A stretch of DNA of 64,000 nucleotides from NCBI GenBank assembly GCA_040905905.1, contig JBBDQN010000031.1, forward strand, positions 248,001 through 312,000. The letters are read 5' to 3'. The first letter of the stretch is position 1. Every line of letters starts with the position of its first letter. Shown here piece by piece: positions 50,198-57,828 of this stretch. The notes beneath the pieces are model-generated. The model was given only the letters and a program-made list of their open reading frames with translations, searched no databases and was not told where the DNA came from. The DNA is from JAICND01 sp040905905 (GTDB lineage Bacteria; Actinomycetota; Acidimicrobiia; Spongiisociales; ZC4RG35). A program made the position numbers and the translations under genes.

Positions 50198-51820
50198 ATG
50201 GACTTGCTGAACGAGTGGGGACTAAGTGCAGTCGTGTTCTTGCCTGCACTGGGGGCGATAGTGCTCATGGCGATGCCCCGTGGCAAGGAGTCGGCCCTCA
50301 AAGCCTGGGGTCTTCTCGTATCGGTGGTGACGTTCCTCATCTCGTTAGGTCTGGCGACGAACTTCGACTTCGACCGGGCCGACCGGTACCAGTTCGAAGT
50401 GAACCAGTCCTGGATCAGCGCCATCAACGCCAACTACCACGTCGGAGTCGACGGCATCAGCTTGCCTCTGCTCCTTCTGTCGACCTTCATCGTCGTTTTG
50501 TCGGTCATCTACTCCTGGAACCACTGGGAGGAACCGCACAACCCCAAAGCATTCTTGGGCCTGATGCTGCTACTTGCCACCGGTATGAACGGCACGTTCG
50601 TCGCCCTCGACCTAGTCCTCTTCTTCATCTTCTTCGAGATCGTCCTCCTGCCCATGTACTTCATGATCGGGATCTGGGGGGACAAAACACCACGCAAGAT
50701 CCCGGGTTTTGCCCGGGAAGTCGAAACCCGGCTTTACGCCGCAATCAAGTTCTTTCTGTTCACCCTTTTTGGCTCGGCCTTCATGTTGTTGGGATTTCTC
50801 GCCCTCTACTTCCGATCGGGCACGGGCGAGTTGCCGCGGACGTTCGACATCCCCGCCCTGGTGAACATTGCCAACACCACGCCTGAGCTCTTTGCTGGCC
50901 AGTTCGGGTGGCTGGTTTTTGGCGCCATGTTCCTGGGGTTTGCGGTCAAGGTGCCGATGTGGCCTCTTCACACCTGGCTCCCCGACGCCCACACCGCGGC
51001 TCCCACCGTTGGTTCGGTGTTGTTGGCTGCGATCCTCCTGAAGCTCGGGTCATACGGGTTTATTCGGATCGCCATTCCCATCCTCCCTGACACCGCCCGA
51101 GAATGGGCGCCTGCGATCGCGGTGCTGGCCGTGATCGGAATCATCTACGGCTCACTTGCCTGTCTCGCCCAAACCGATGTCAAGCGCCTGATCGCCTTCT
51201 CGTCGGTCGGCCACATGGGTTTCGTCATGCTGGGGATTGCCACTCTCACCGATGTCGGCATCAACGCCGCCATCATCGGCATGGTGGCCCACGGTCTCAT
51301 CACGGGGCTCTTGTTCTTCCTGGCCGGATCGATCTCGCATCGCTATCACACGAGGGACATGGCCCGTCTGGGCGGTAACCAGAAGCTGATGCCGATCCTG
51401 GGAGGGATTTTCGCCTTCACCACCTTTGCCTCGCTCGGGTTGCCGGGTCTGGCCGGTTTCTGGGGCGAGTTCATGTCGTTGCTCGGGGCCTACAACCCGG
51501 CTTCCGGTCTGCCGCTCGGCCTCTTCAGGACCGCCATGGTCCTGGGGGCGGTAGGAACCGTGCTGACCGCCGGCTACATGTTGTGGATGCTCCAAAAGGT
51601 GAATCTCGGGGAGCCTAAGGATGAATGGCAGGGCCACCACTTCCACGACGTCGATCGTTACGAGCTGGCCGCCTGGCTGCCCATGATCATCCTTATCGTG
51701 GCGATCGGTCTGTTCCCGCGCATCATCTTCGAAGCGACCACCGATGCCGTGACCTCGCTAGTAGATGCTGCTTTCCGGGCGGGCCCCACTGCCGGTCAAA
51801 ACGGCCTGTTGGGAGGCTGA
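50198..51820 (+). CDS. nuoM: Complex I-type subunit M (locus 2)
   Basis: A 540-residue proton-pumping subunit with FFEIVLLPMYFMIGIWG and MWPLHTWLPDAHTAAPT. It has an extra periplasmic or cytoplasmic loop after the first motif compared with locus 1. ATG 50198 follows GGAGAGG by about ten bases. It starts 16 bases after nuoL. Confidence 0.95.
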   Translation: MDLLNEWGLSAVVFLPALGAIVLMAMPRGKESALKAWGLLVSVVTFLISLGLATNFDFDRADRYQFEVNQSWISAINANYHVGVDGISLPLLLLSTFIVVLSVIYSWNHWEEPHNPKAFLGLMLLLATGMNGTFVALDLVLFFIFFEIVLLPMYFMIGIWGDKTPRKIPGFAREVETRLYAAIKFFLFTLFGSAFMLLGFLALYFRSGTGELPRTFDIPALVNIANTTPELFAGQFGWLVFGAMFLGFAVKVPMWPLHTWLPDAHTAAPTVGSVLLAAILLKLGSYGFIRIAIPILPDTAREWAPAIAVLAVIGIIYGSLACLAQTDVKRLIAFSSVGHMGFVMLGIATLTDVGINAAIIGMVAHGLITGLLFFLAGSISHRYHTRDMARLGGNQKLMPILGGIFAFTTFASLGLPGLAGFWGEFMSLLGAYNPASGLPLGLFRTAMVLGAVGTVLTAGYMLWMLQKVNLGEPKDEWQGHHFHDVDRYELAAWLPMIILIVAIGLFPRIIFEATTDAVTSLVDAAFRAGPTAGQNGLLGG

Positions 51821-51823
51821 TCG

Positions 51824-53314
51824 GTGCTATTCGAGGTCGACTACCTGGCGCTCGCCCCCGAGCTGATCATCGTGGCCACCCTGGTGGTGGTCCTGACCAC
51901 CGACCTGTTTGTGAGGCGGGAGAACAAGTACTGGATCGCCGCGTTCTCGGTTCTGGCGGTACCGCTCGCCGCCATTCCCCTTATCATCATGGCCGTCGAC
52001 GGTTCTACGCGGTCGATGTTCGGCGACTCGTTTGTGGTCGACACCTTTGCCCTCTTCCTCAAAGGATTCTTCCTCGTCGCGGCGTATCTGGTGTTGCTCA
52101 TGTCGGTCTCGTATATCGAGGGTGATCGCTACTACCAGGGGGAGTACTACTTCCTCATCCTCTGCTCGTTGCTGGGATCGATGATCATGTCGTCTTCCCG
52201 TGACCTCATCGTCATGTTCATCGGTTTGGAGCTGACGACCGCTCCGCTGTTCATGCTCGCCGGGTGGCGCAAAGGCGATATGCGATCCAACGAAGCGTCC
52301 CTGAAGTACTACATCCTCGGGGTCCTTTCGACGGCTCTACTTCTCTACGGGATGTCTCTGGTTTATGGCCTGACGGGGGCAGTTTCCTTCAGCGAGATCA
52401 GCGCCGCAGTGGCCGACCCGGAGTTGGCCGGCCAGCCCGCCATGGGCGTCGCCGTGCTTCTGATGATCGTCGGGTTCGGCTTCAAGATCTCCTCGGTCCC
52501 GTTCCACTTTTGGGCACCCGACGTATACGAAGGCGCACCCACGCCCGTAACCGCGTATCTGTCAGTCAATTCCAAGGCGGCCGGGTTCGTGGCGATGCTC
52601 ATCGTGCTCTATCTGGCGGTGCCCGGAGTGGCCTCGGTGTGGGCTCCGGCGGTGTGGGCCATGGCGGCGGGCTCGATGATCGTCGGAAACCTCTCCGCCT
52701 TGCGACAACAGAACATCGTCCGCCTATTGGCTTACTCCTCGATCGCCCAGGCCGGTTTCATGCTGGTCCCGTTTGCCGCCGCCGCGGTGGCCGGGGCGGA
52801 CCTGTCCGAGGCGTTCTCGGCGACGGTCATTTACCTGGTGATCTTCGGGATCATGAATCTCGGGGCGTTTGCCGTTGTCATCGCCGCCGCCCGCAAGACC
52901 GGCAGCGGAGACATCGACGGCTGGGCCGGGCTCGGGTCGTACGACCCGCGGCTGGGCCTGCTCGCAGGGGCCTTCTTCTTTTCGCTGGCCGGCATTCCTC
53001 CCCTGGCCGGTTGGTTCGCCAAGTTCGTTATGTTCCGCTCGGTGATGATTGCCGGGGGAGGGGCAACGGTGGCTCTGGCTGTGATCGCCGCTGTCAACAC
53101 GGTCATTGCCCTCTACTACTACGCCAGGGTGGTCAAGGCGGTCTGGCTTGATGAGGCTCCGGCCATTGCGACCGGGGATCGAAATTTCGTCCCTTCGGGC
53201 TCTCTCCGATTGGCGCTGCTGATCTCAGGTGTTCTCACCCTGGTGGTGGGGGTGTTCCCTGCCATTGCGTCGATTTTTGGCGACGCTTCCCGGGTGCTGG
53301 CCACTGGTGGCTGA
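51824..53314 (+). CDS. nuoN: Complex I-type subunit N (locus 2)
   Basis: A 496-residue proton-pumping subunit with FIGLELTTAPLFMLAGW and ISSVPFHFWAPDVYEGAP. GTG 51824 has GGGAGG seven bases upstream. It is the last gene of the locus; its stop lies in the first unit of a ten-base tandem repeat, and a long hairpin follows. Confidence 0.95.
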   Translation: MLFEVDYLALAPELIIVATLVVVLTTDLFVRRENKYWIAAFSVLAVPLAAIPLIIMAVDGSTRSMFGDSFVVDTFALFLKGFFLVAAYLVLLMSVSYIEGDRYYQGEYYFLILCSLLGSMIMSSSRDLIVMFIGLELTTAPLFMLAGWRKGDMRSNEASLKYYILGVLSTALLLYGMSLVYGLTGAVSFSEISAAVADPELAGQPAMGVAVLLMIVGFGFKISSVPFHFWAPDVYEGAPTPVTAYLSVNSKAAGFVAMLIVLYLAVPGVASVWAPAVWAMAAGSMIVGNLSALRQQNIVRLLAYSSIAQAGFMLVPFAAAAVAGADLSEAFSATVIYLVIFGIMNLGAFAVVIAAARKTGSGDIDGWAGLGSYDPRLGLLAGAFFFSLAGIPPLAGWFAKFVMFRSVMIAGGGATVALAVIAAVNTVIALYYYARVVKAVWLDEAPAIATGDRNFVPSGSLRLALLISGVLTLVVGVFPAIASIFGDASRVLATGG

Positions 53315-53340
53315 GTTCGGCTGAGTTCGGCTGAGTTCCT
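53311..53340 (+). repeat. Three tandem CTGAGTTCGG decamers at the end of nuoN (locus 2)
   Basis: Two exact copies of CTGAGTTCGG and a third with two changed terminal bases (CTGAGTTCCT). The nuoN stop codon TGA (53312-53314) is inside the first copy, so copy number would not change the protein. Confidence 0.75.
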
Positions 53341-53353
53341 CAAACCCCCCCGC

Positions 53354-53401
53354 TTTTGGCGCGTCGTTGCGACGCCAGGGGAGCAGAACGACGCGCCAAA
53401 A
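53354..53401. repeat. Palindromic repeat B at convergent gene junction
   Basis: TTTTGGCGCGTCGTT (53354-53368) and its exact complement AACGACGCGCCAAAA (53387-53401) flank an 18-base loop containing CCAGGGGAGCAG. It lies between the convergent nuoN and MBL hydrolase genes. The loop plus right arm (53370-53403) matches 31 of 34 bases of repeat C at 62071-62104. Likely bidirectional terminator or REP-like element. Confidence 0.8.
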
Positions 53402-53430
53402 CGAGGCTTGGAGGCCCCTTGCCTCACGTC

Positions 53431-54252
53431 TCACGCCTTCGAACCGACCTCCACCACCATTCCTTCGGCCACGGCCTCGGCATTAGCGAAGTGTTCACGG
53501 GCCTGGGCTGCGATGTGGTCGATCTCAGAGTCGGTGCGGGTGGGATCGTGGCTGGTCAGAAGGAGGCGTCCTACTCCGGCGGCCGTGGCGAGGGAGGCGG
53601 CGGCTTCCCAGGTCGAGTGTCCCCACCCCTTCTTGGTGGTGGCCCATTCATCCGGGTAGTACTGGGCGTCGTAAATGAGAACGTCGGCCTTGTCCGCCAG
53701 TTTCAACACGGCCTTATCGCTGTCCGGGTCACCGTGTTCCACGTCGGTGGCCACCGTCAGCACCGCTCCGTCCTTCTCCAGTCTGTATCCGGTTACACCT
53801 TGGGGGTGATAGAGGGTGGAGGACGTGACGGAGAATCCCCCGATGTCGAGAGTCTCTCCGTCCAGATGGTGAAAGTGTTTCTTGGCCGGAGCAGAGCGGA
53901 ACGAGACGGGAAAATAAGGGGGCTGCATCACCGCTTCGAGGGCATCCTCGATCCCCATTCCATTAGGACGGTGGCCATAGAAGTCGAAACGGTTGCGGCT
54001 GTCGTACAACGGGGCAAAGAACGGCAGTGCTTGCGTGTGATCCCAGTGCAGGTGGGTTAGAAGAATCGTGAAATGGGCGGGACCGGTTACCCGGCCGATG
54101 TTGAGGGCGCCGCTGCCGGCGTCGATCAACAGACGATGATCCTCGGTGAGAACAACCTCGAAGCAGGTTGTCGCACCGCCATATCGGTGGAATTGGGGAC
54201 CACTGACTGGTGAGGACCCCCTGGCCCCTCGGCAGACAACGGTAAATCCCAT
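53431..54252 (-). CDS. MBL-fold metallo-hydrolase
   Basis: A 273-residue metallo-beta-lactamase-fold protein with the dinuclear zinc motif LLTHLHWDHTQ, a downstream ligand Asp in TVATDVEHGD and SHDPTRTD near the end. It opens with CRGARGSSPVSGPQFHRYGG, like PhnP and RNase Z-type phosphodiesterases. ATG 54252 was chosen because TAGATT lies nine bases upstream; GTG 54258 is possible. Substrate unknown. Confidence 0.88.
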   Translation of the reverse strand: MGFTVVCRGARGSSPVSGPQFHRYGGATTCFEVVLTEDHRLLIDAGSGALNIGRVTGPAHFTILLTHLHWDHTQALPFFAPLYDSRNRFDFYGHRPNGMGIEDALEAVMQPPYFPVSFRSAPAKKHFHHLDGETLDIGGFSVTSSTLYHPQGVTGYRLEKDGAVLTVATDVEHGDPDSDKAVLKLADKADVLIYDAQYYPDEWATTKKGWGHSTWEAAASLATAAGVGRLLLTSHDPTRTDSEIDHIAAQAREHFANAEAVAEGMVVEVGSKA

Positions 54253-54264
54253 GACCACCAGAAT

Positions 54265-54843
54265 CTACTGGCCTGATTCCAGTGCCGGAGTCGAGTGATA
54301 TTCCCGATCCAGTAACGAATAGAGGGTGTGGTCCACCCAGCGGCCCCGAATCAGCAATTCCTCCCGAAGGACGCCTTCGCGGGAAAACCCGAGCTTTTCA
54401 GCAACTCTCTCGGAGGGGCGGTTGCCGATAGCGATGCGGAGGGTGAGTTTGTGGAATCCGAGTTGATCAAAGCCGACCTTGACGATGGCGGCGGTGGCTT
54501 CGGTCGCAATTCCGTGAGTGGTGGCATCGCTGCGCACCCAGTATCCGATCTCGCCAGTCCGGGTGAGGCGGGACACCGACCAGATGGAGATGTTGCCGAG
54601 ATGGCGCCGTACATCTCCCCGGCGACGAATTGCGTAGTCGTAGGCCCGGCCTTCCTTCCAAGCTTCGCCGCTGTCCCTGATGTAGTTGGAGGCGTCATCC
54701 TTGCGATACCCGGGGTGTGCCCAGGGCAACCATTCGTTGAGATCTGACAGCGAACTCTGGACTGCTTCGGTAACCGAATTGATGTCGCGCCGCGTGAAAC
54801 GGCGCAGAATCAAACGTTCGGTGTCGATACGCTGAGTAGGCAT
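54265..54843 (-). CDS. GNAT family N-acetyltransferase, RimJ/RimL type
   Basis: A 192-residue acetyltransferase with the RimJ/RimL opening TERLILRRFTRRDINSV and the acetyl-CoA-binding region GYWVRSDATTHGIATEAT, followed by GNRPSERVAEKLGFSREGVL. It probably acetylates an N-terminus or amino group. It is cotranscribed with, and 12 bases upstream of, the MBL hydrolase. Its start is divergent from the Nudix gene, 27 bases away. Confidence 0.9.
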   Translation of the reverse strand: MPTQRIDTERLILRRFTRRDINSVTEAVQSSLSDLNEWLPWAHPGYRKDDASNYIRDSGEAWKEGRAYDYAIRRRGDVRRHLGNISIWSVSRLTRTGEIGYWVRSDATTHGIATEATAAIVKVGFDQLGFHKLTLRIAIGNRPSERVAEKLGFSREGVLREELLIRGRWVDHTLYSLLDREYHSTPALESGQ

Positions 54844-54852
54844 CGGCGGTCC

Positions 54853-54864
54853 AGCCTATAACGT
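54853..54864. promoter_or_regulatory. Divergent overlapping -10 hexamers between GNAT and Nudix genes
   Basis: TAGGCT (minus strand, 54858-54853) is nine bases before the GNAT ATG and TAACGT (plus strand, 54859-54864) is six bases before the Nudix ATG. Both imply leaderless transcripts from abutting promoters. Confidence 0.45.
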
Positions 54865-54870
54865 GGCGAA

Positions 54871-55401
54871 ATGTGGGACCGCTTGCAAATCCGCCCGGCT
54901 TTTGAATCCGACTCACCACTCCCGCGGGCGGCGGTCCTGATCCCGCTCTACGAGGATGAGAACGGCGATGTGCGGGTGGTTCTCACCAAACGGCCCGAGA
55001 CGATGCCCACCCACGCCGGACACATTTCCTTCCCCGGGGGCCGACCCGATCCCGATGACGGCAGCGTGGTGGTCACTGCGTTGAGGGAAGCTGAAGAGGA
55101 GGTCGGGATCGACCCGACCACGGTCGAGATTCTTGGCTATCTGCCGGAGATCCATACCGTGGAGTACAAGTTGCTGGTGGTACCGGTAGTAGGCAGGTTG
55201 TCGGGGATACCCCGTTTGAGGCCCTCGGAACGAGAGGTCGCCCGGATCCTTATCCCCCGCCTGGAAGACCTGGCCGAGCCGGGCTCTTGGCGCTTCGAGC
55301 GCTGGGGTGACCGACAAATATGGTTCTACGAAATCGAAGGTGAAATCTTGTGGGGCGCGACGGCCCACATGATGCGCAACCTACTTGGCATGACTCCTTG
55401 A
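54871..55401 (+). CDS. Nudix hydrolase, CoA pyrophosphatase type
   Basis: A 176-residue protein with the CoA-diphosphatase signature VLTKRPETMPTHAGHISFPG directly before the Nudix box (GGRPDPDDGS ... REAEEEVG), about residues 35-75. It would cleave CoA or a related dinucleotide to phosphopantetheine and adenosine diphosphate. The 3' end overlaps the convergent helix-hairpin-helix protein by 21 bases. Confidence 0.9.
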   Translation: MWDRLQIRPAFESDSPLPRAAVLIPLYEDENGDVRVVLTKRPETMPTHAGHISFPGGRPDPDDGSVVVTALREAEEEVGIDPTTVEILGYLPEIHTVEYKLLVVPVVGRLSGIPRLRPSEREVARILIPRLEDLAEPGSWRFERWGDRQIWFYEIEGEILWGATAHMMRNLLGMTP

Positions 55402-55881
55402 AGGGAACAGCAACTCACGGGCCTGCTCACGCCAGCCTTCTCTCTCGATCCGTTCTGCCACCGTTGGGAGCCGGATTGACAGGTGATAAAGCGCCGAATC
55501 GGACATGTTGGCCAACCGGTTGAGACTTGTGATTCCTTCGGCCGCCAACAGCACGGCGATCTTTGGCCCGATTCCTTTGACCAGTTCGAGATCCGGTCGT
55601 GTCTCCAACTCGTCAAGCACCACTGACATGTCGTGGGCAGGCGGCTCGGTGGGCTCTGCGTCATAACGCAGGTCCAGGGAAATGACTTTTGGAAGTGCAG
55701 CCGTGGAGTTCAACTCCTCCTGCAGACGTAGACGTTCGACGTCGGCTGCCGACAGGCGCGTGTACAGATTGACAACCTGGTTGCTCAGGGTGCGGCGGCT
55801 TCGTCCCCAGACGAACCAACCAACTCCGGCCCCGATGGCCGCCCCAAACAATGCTCCAACGATAAGCCCCACGATATCCAC
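55381..55881 (-). CDS. Membrane-anchored helix-hairpin-helix protein
   Basis: A 166-residue protein. Residues 4-25 are a glycine-rich membrane anchor (GLIVGALFGAAIGAGVGWFVW). A coiled-coil-like segment follows. Residues about 98-135 are a helix-hairpin-helix of the type LELVKGIGPKIAVLLAAEGI, similar to the DNA-binding or protein-binding domains found in many envelope proteins and in some NADH dehydrogenase relatives. Function unknown. The start is GTG 55881, with AAAGGAG upstream. Confidence 0.75.
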   Translation of the reverse strand: MDIVGLIVGALFGAAIGAGVGWFVWGRSRRTLSNQVVNLYTRLSAADVERLRLQEELNSTAALPKVISLDLRYDAEPTEPPAHDMSVVLDELETRPDLELVKGIGPKIAVLLAAEGITSLNRLANMSDSALYHLSIRLPTVAERIEREGWREQARELLFPSRSHAK

Positions 55882-55960
55882 TGCCCCTGTGCTCCTTTGA
55901 CCTTGGACAGGTTACCCCAGCGACCACCAGGTGTGGCGAAAATTCACTCTAGGTGGTCGC

Positions 55961-57529
55961 CTATATTTGGCCGGTCCGCAGGAGGCCGACAACGATTCCG
56001 TCGACCAGCGCCTCCCAGGAGGCTTCGATGACATTGTCGTGTACCCCGATGGTACTCCACGAAGTGACGCTATCAGACGTCTCGAGCAGCACTCGTACTC
56101 GGGCGCCGGTGCCGTCAGCCGAGTCCAGGACACGGACCCGATAGTCGGTAAGTCGCAGCGTCTCCACCGCTGGAAAGCGTGACCTGAGGGCGGCTCGCAA
56201 CGCCTGGTCGAGGGCATTGACCGGCCCATTTCCTTCGCCCGTTGACACCACCCGCTTACCGTCGACAACCACCTTCACGGTGGCCTCGGCGATCACCTCT
56301 TCGGCTGCCCGTCTTTCGACAAAAGTTCGAAAGGATTCCAACTGGAAGAAGGGCTGTTCCCAGCCGAGCGTTCGTCGTACCAGCAGCTCAAAGGTACCGT
56401 CGGCGGCCTCGAACTGGTAGCCGATGTGTTCCAGTTGTTTGACCCTGTCCAAGACCGCCCGCGCTTGTTCGTCGGACAGGTTCAACCCCAATTCCGCCGC
56501 CCTGGCCACGATGGAAGCGCGGCCAGCCTGCTCGGAAACAACGATTCTGGTCATGTTGCCGACGTTGACTGGTGGGGTGTGTTCGTAGGCATCAGGTCGG
56601 CGGGCCAGGGCGGACGTGTGGAGACCCGCCTTGTGTGTGAATGCCGACGTGCCCACGTAGGGGCGGTGGGGGTCGAGAGTGATGTTGACGATCTCGGCGA
56701 TGTGGTGGGAGGTCGGTGCTAGCTCGGCAAGACGTTCGGACGAAACCACCGGTATACCCATCTTGAGTACGAGGTCGGGGATGATCGAGCAAAGATCGGC
56801 GTTGCCGGTCCGCTCCCCGTATCCGTTGACGCAACCTTGCACCTGGCGAACACCAGCCTGGACCGCCGATAGCGAGGCTGCAACCGCGCAGCCAGAGTCG
56901 TTGTGAAAGTGCACTCCCAATTCGGCTCCGACCAGGTTGGCGCGCACCTTCTCAATGGAACTGACGATCTCGTGCGGTAGGTTGCCGCCGTTGGTGTCGC
57001 AGAGGATCAGTCGTTCGGCGCCCGCCTCGTGGGCGGCGCCCAACACTCTGATGGAGAACTCGGGATTGGCTTTGTAGCCGTCGAAGAAGTGTTCGGCATC
57101 AAAGAACACACGGCGGTCATGGCGGCGAAGGAACTCAACGGACTCCGCCACCATCCGAACGCCTTCGTCGAGATCGGTTCGTAGTGCCTCGCGTACGTGA
57201 TAGTCCCAGGCCTTGCCCACGATGCAGATCGCCTCGGTCTCGGCGGCCAACAACGCAGCGAGCTGGGAGTCACTGGCCACGGCACTCTGCGGGTGCCGGG
57301 TCGACCCGAAGGCGACCAGGCACGCATTCTTTAGGTCGAGTTCCTGTCTTGCCCGGGTGAAGAACTGGTCGTCTTTGGGGAGAGCTCCGGGCCATCCGCC
57401 TTCGATGTAGTGGACCCCGAGATGGTCGAGGAGTGTGGCAATGCGGAGCTTGTCGTTCACCGTGAGGGAAATCCCTTCTTGTTGGGACCCGTCCCGCAAT
57501 GTTGTGTCGTAGATCTCGAGTTGGTTCAT
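55961..57529 (-). CDS. cimA: (R)-citramalate synthase
   Basis: A 522-residue enzyme of the 2-isopropylmalate/citramalate synthase family, opening IYDTTLRDGSQQEGISLTV with the catalytic Arg-Asp pair and later LGVHFHNDSGCAVA (metal-binding His). The C-terminal regulatory domain from about residue 400 is present. CimA condenses pyruvate with acetyl-CoA and starts a threonine-independent isoleucine route. ATG 57529 has GGAGAGGA seven bases upstream. The gene is preceded by an Ile-rich leader peptide and an intrinsic terminator, which fits feedback by isoleucine charging. Confidence 0.92.
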   Translation of the reverse strand: MNQLEIYDTTLRDGSQQEGISLTVNDKLRIATLLDHLGVHYIEGGWPGALPKDDQFFTRARQELDLKNACLVAFGSTRHPQSAVASDSQLAALLAAETEAICIVGKAWDYHVREALRTDLDEGVRMVAESVEFLRRHDRRVFFDAEHFFDGYKANPEFSIRVLGAAHEAGAERLILCDTNGGNLPHEIVSSIEKVRANLVGAELGVHFHNDSGCAVAASLSAVQAGVRQVQGCVNGYGERTGNADLCSIIPDLVLKMGIPVVSSERLAELAPTSHHIAEIVNITLDPHRPYVGTSAFTHKAGLHTSALARRPDAYEHTPPVNVGNMTRIVVSEQAGRASIVARAAELGLNLSDEQARAVLDRVKQLEHIGYQFEAADGTFELLVRRTLGWEQPFFQLESFRTFVERRAAEEVIAEATVKVVVDGKRVVSTGEGNGPVNALDQALRAALRSRFPAVETLRLTDYRVRVLDSADGTGARVRVLLETSDSVTSWSTIGVHDNVIEASWEALVDGIVVGLLRTGQI

Positions 57530-57566
57530 TTCGGTGTCCTCTCCCTTGTCAAGTCGAGTAGGCACG

Positions 57567-57595
57567 AAAAAACCCTCCGCCGAGACGAAGGGTTT
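57567..57595 (-). terminator. Intrinsic terminator (attenuator) upstream of cimA
   Basis: On the minus strand AAACCCTTCG (57595-57586) pairs with CGGAGGGTTT (57579-57570) as a ten-base stem with one G-U pair and a six-base loop, followed by six U residues (57572-57567). It lies 38 bases before the cimA ATG. A preceding hairpin (GGCGCACG, 57620-57613, with CGTGTGCC, 57603-57596) could be the competing structure. Confidence 0.85.
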
Positions 57596-57619
57596 GGCAC
57601 ACGCCGATGCGACGTGCGC

Positions 57620-57655
57620 CTAGTCGATAATGACGATGGGGTTGATCGTGGCCAT
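57620..57655 (-). CDS. Ile/Val-rich leader peptide of cimA
   Basis: ATG 57655 encodes MATINPIVIID followed by TAG. Four of eleven residues are isoleucine and one is valine. A CATACT hexamer (57669-57664) lies eight bases upstream, so the peptide is probably leaderless. Ribosome stalling at the Ile codons would decide whether the terminator downstream forms. Too short for gene callers, but the codon content in front of an isoleucine-pathway gene is persuasive. Confidence 0.8.
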   Translation of the reverse strand: MATINPIVIID

Positions 57656-57800
57656 TGCCGCTGAGTATGGCCCATTGGGAGTGGTGAGTCAACGGGTCGA
57701 ATATGTTGCCCGTTTGGAAACCGCTCCCTACAGTTACCGAGCCGGAAGGACCTGAGCCCGGGAGGGAACGGTGCACGCTGCACACGAGGGCACAGGTTCT

Positions 57801-57828
57801 GGTCCTTTCGTATTGGAAAGGAAGGACC
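57801..57828 (+). promoter_or_regulatory. Hairpin masking the ribosome site of the AONS-family gene
   Basis: GGTCCTT (57801-57807) and AAGGACC (57822-57828) form a seven-base stem ending at the ATG at 57829. The ribosome site GGAAAGGAAGG is in the loop and right arm, so folding would hide it. The region 57656-57800 between the cimA leader and this hairpin has a small GTGCA-CGC-TGCAC stem near 57770 and a possible -10 (TACAGT near 57728); no known riboswitch was recognised. Confidence 0.45.

Noticed and set aside
57656..57800. Known riboswitch upstream of the AONS-family gene
   Set aside because: I saw no conserved motif of the biotin-, TPP-, SAM- or glycine-type; only short hairpins.
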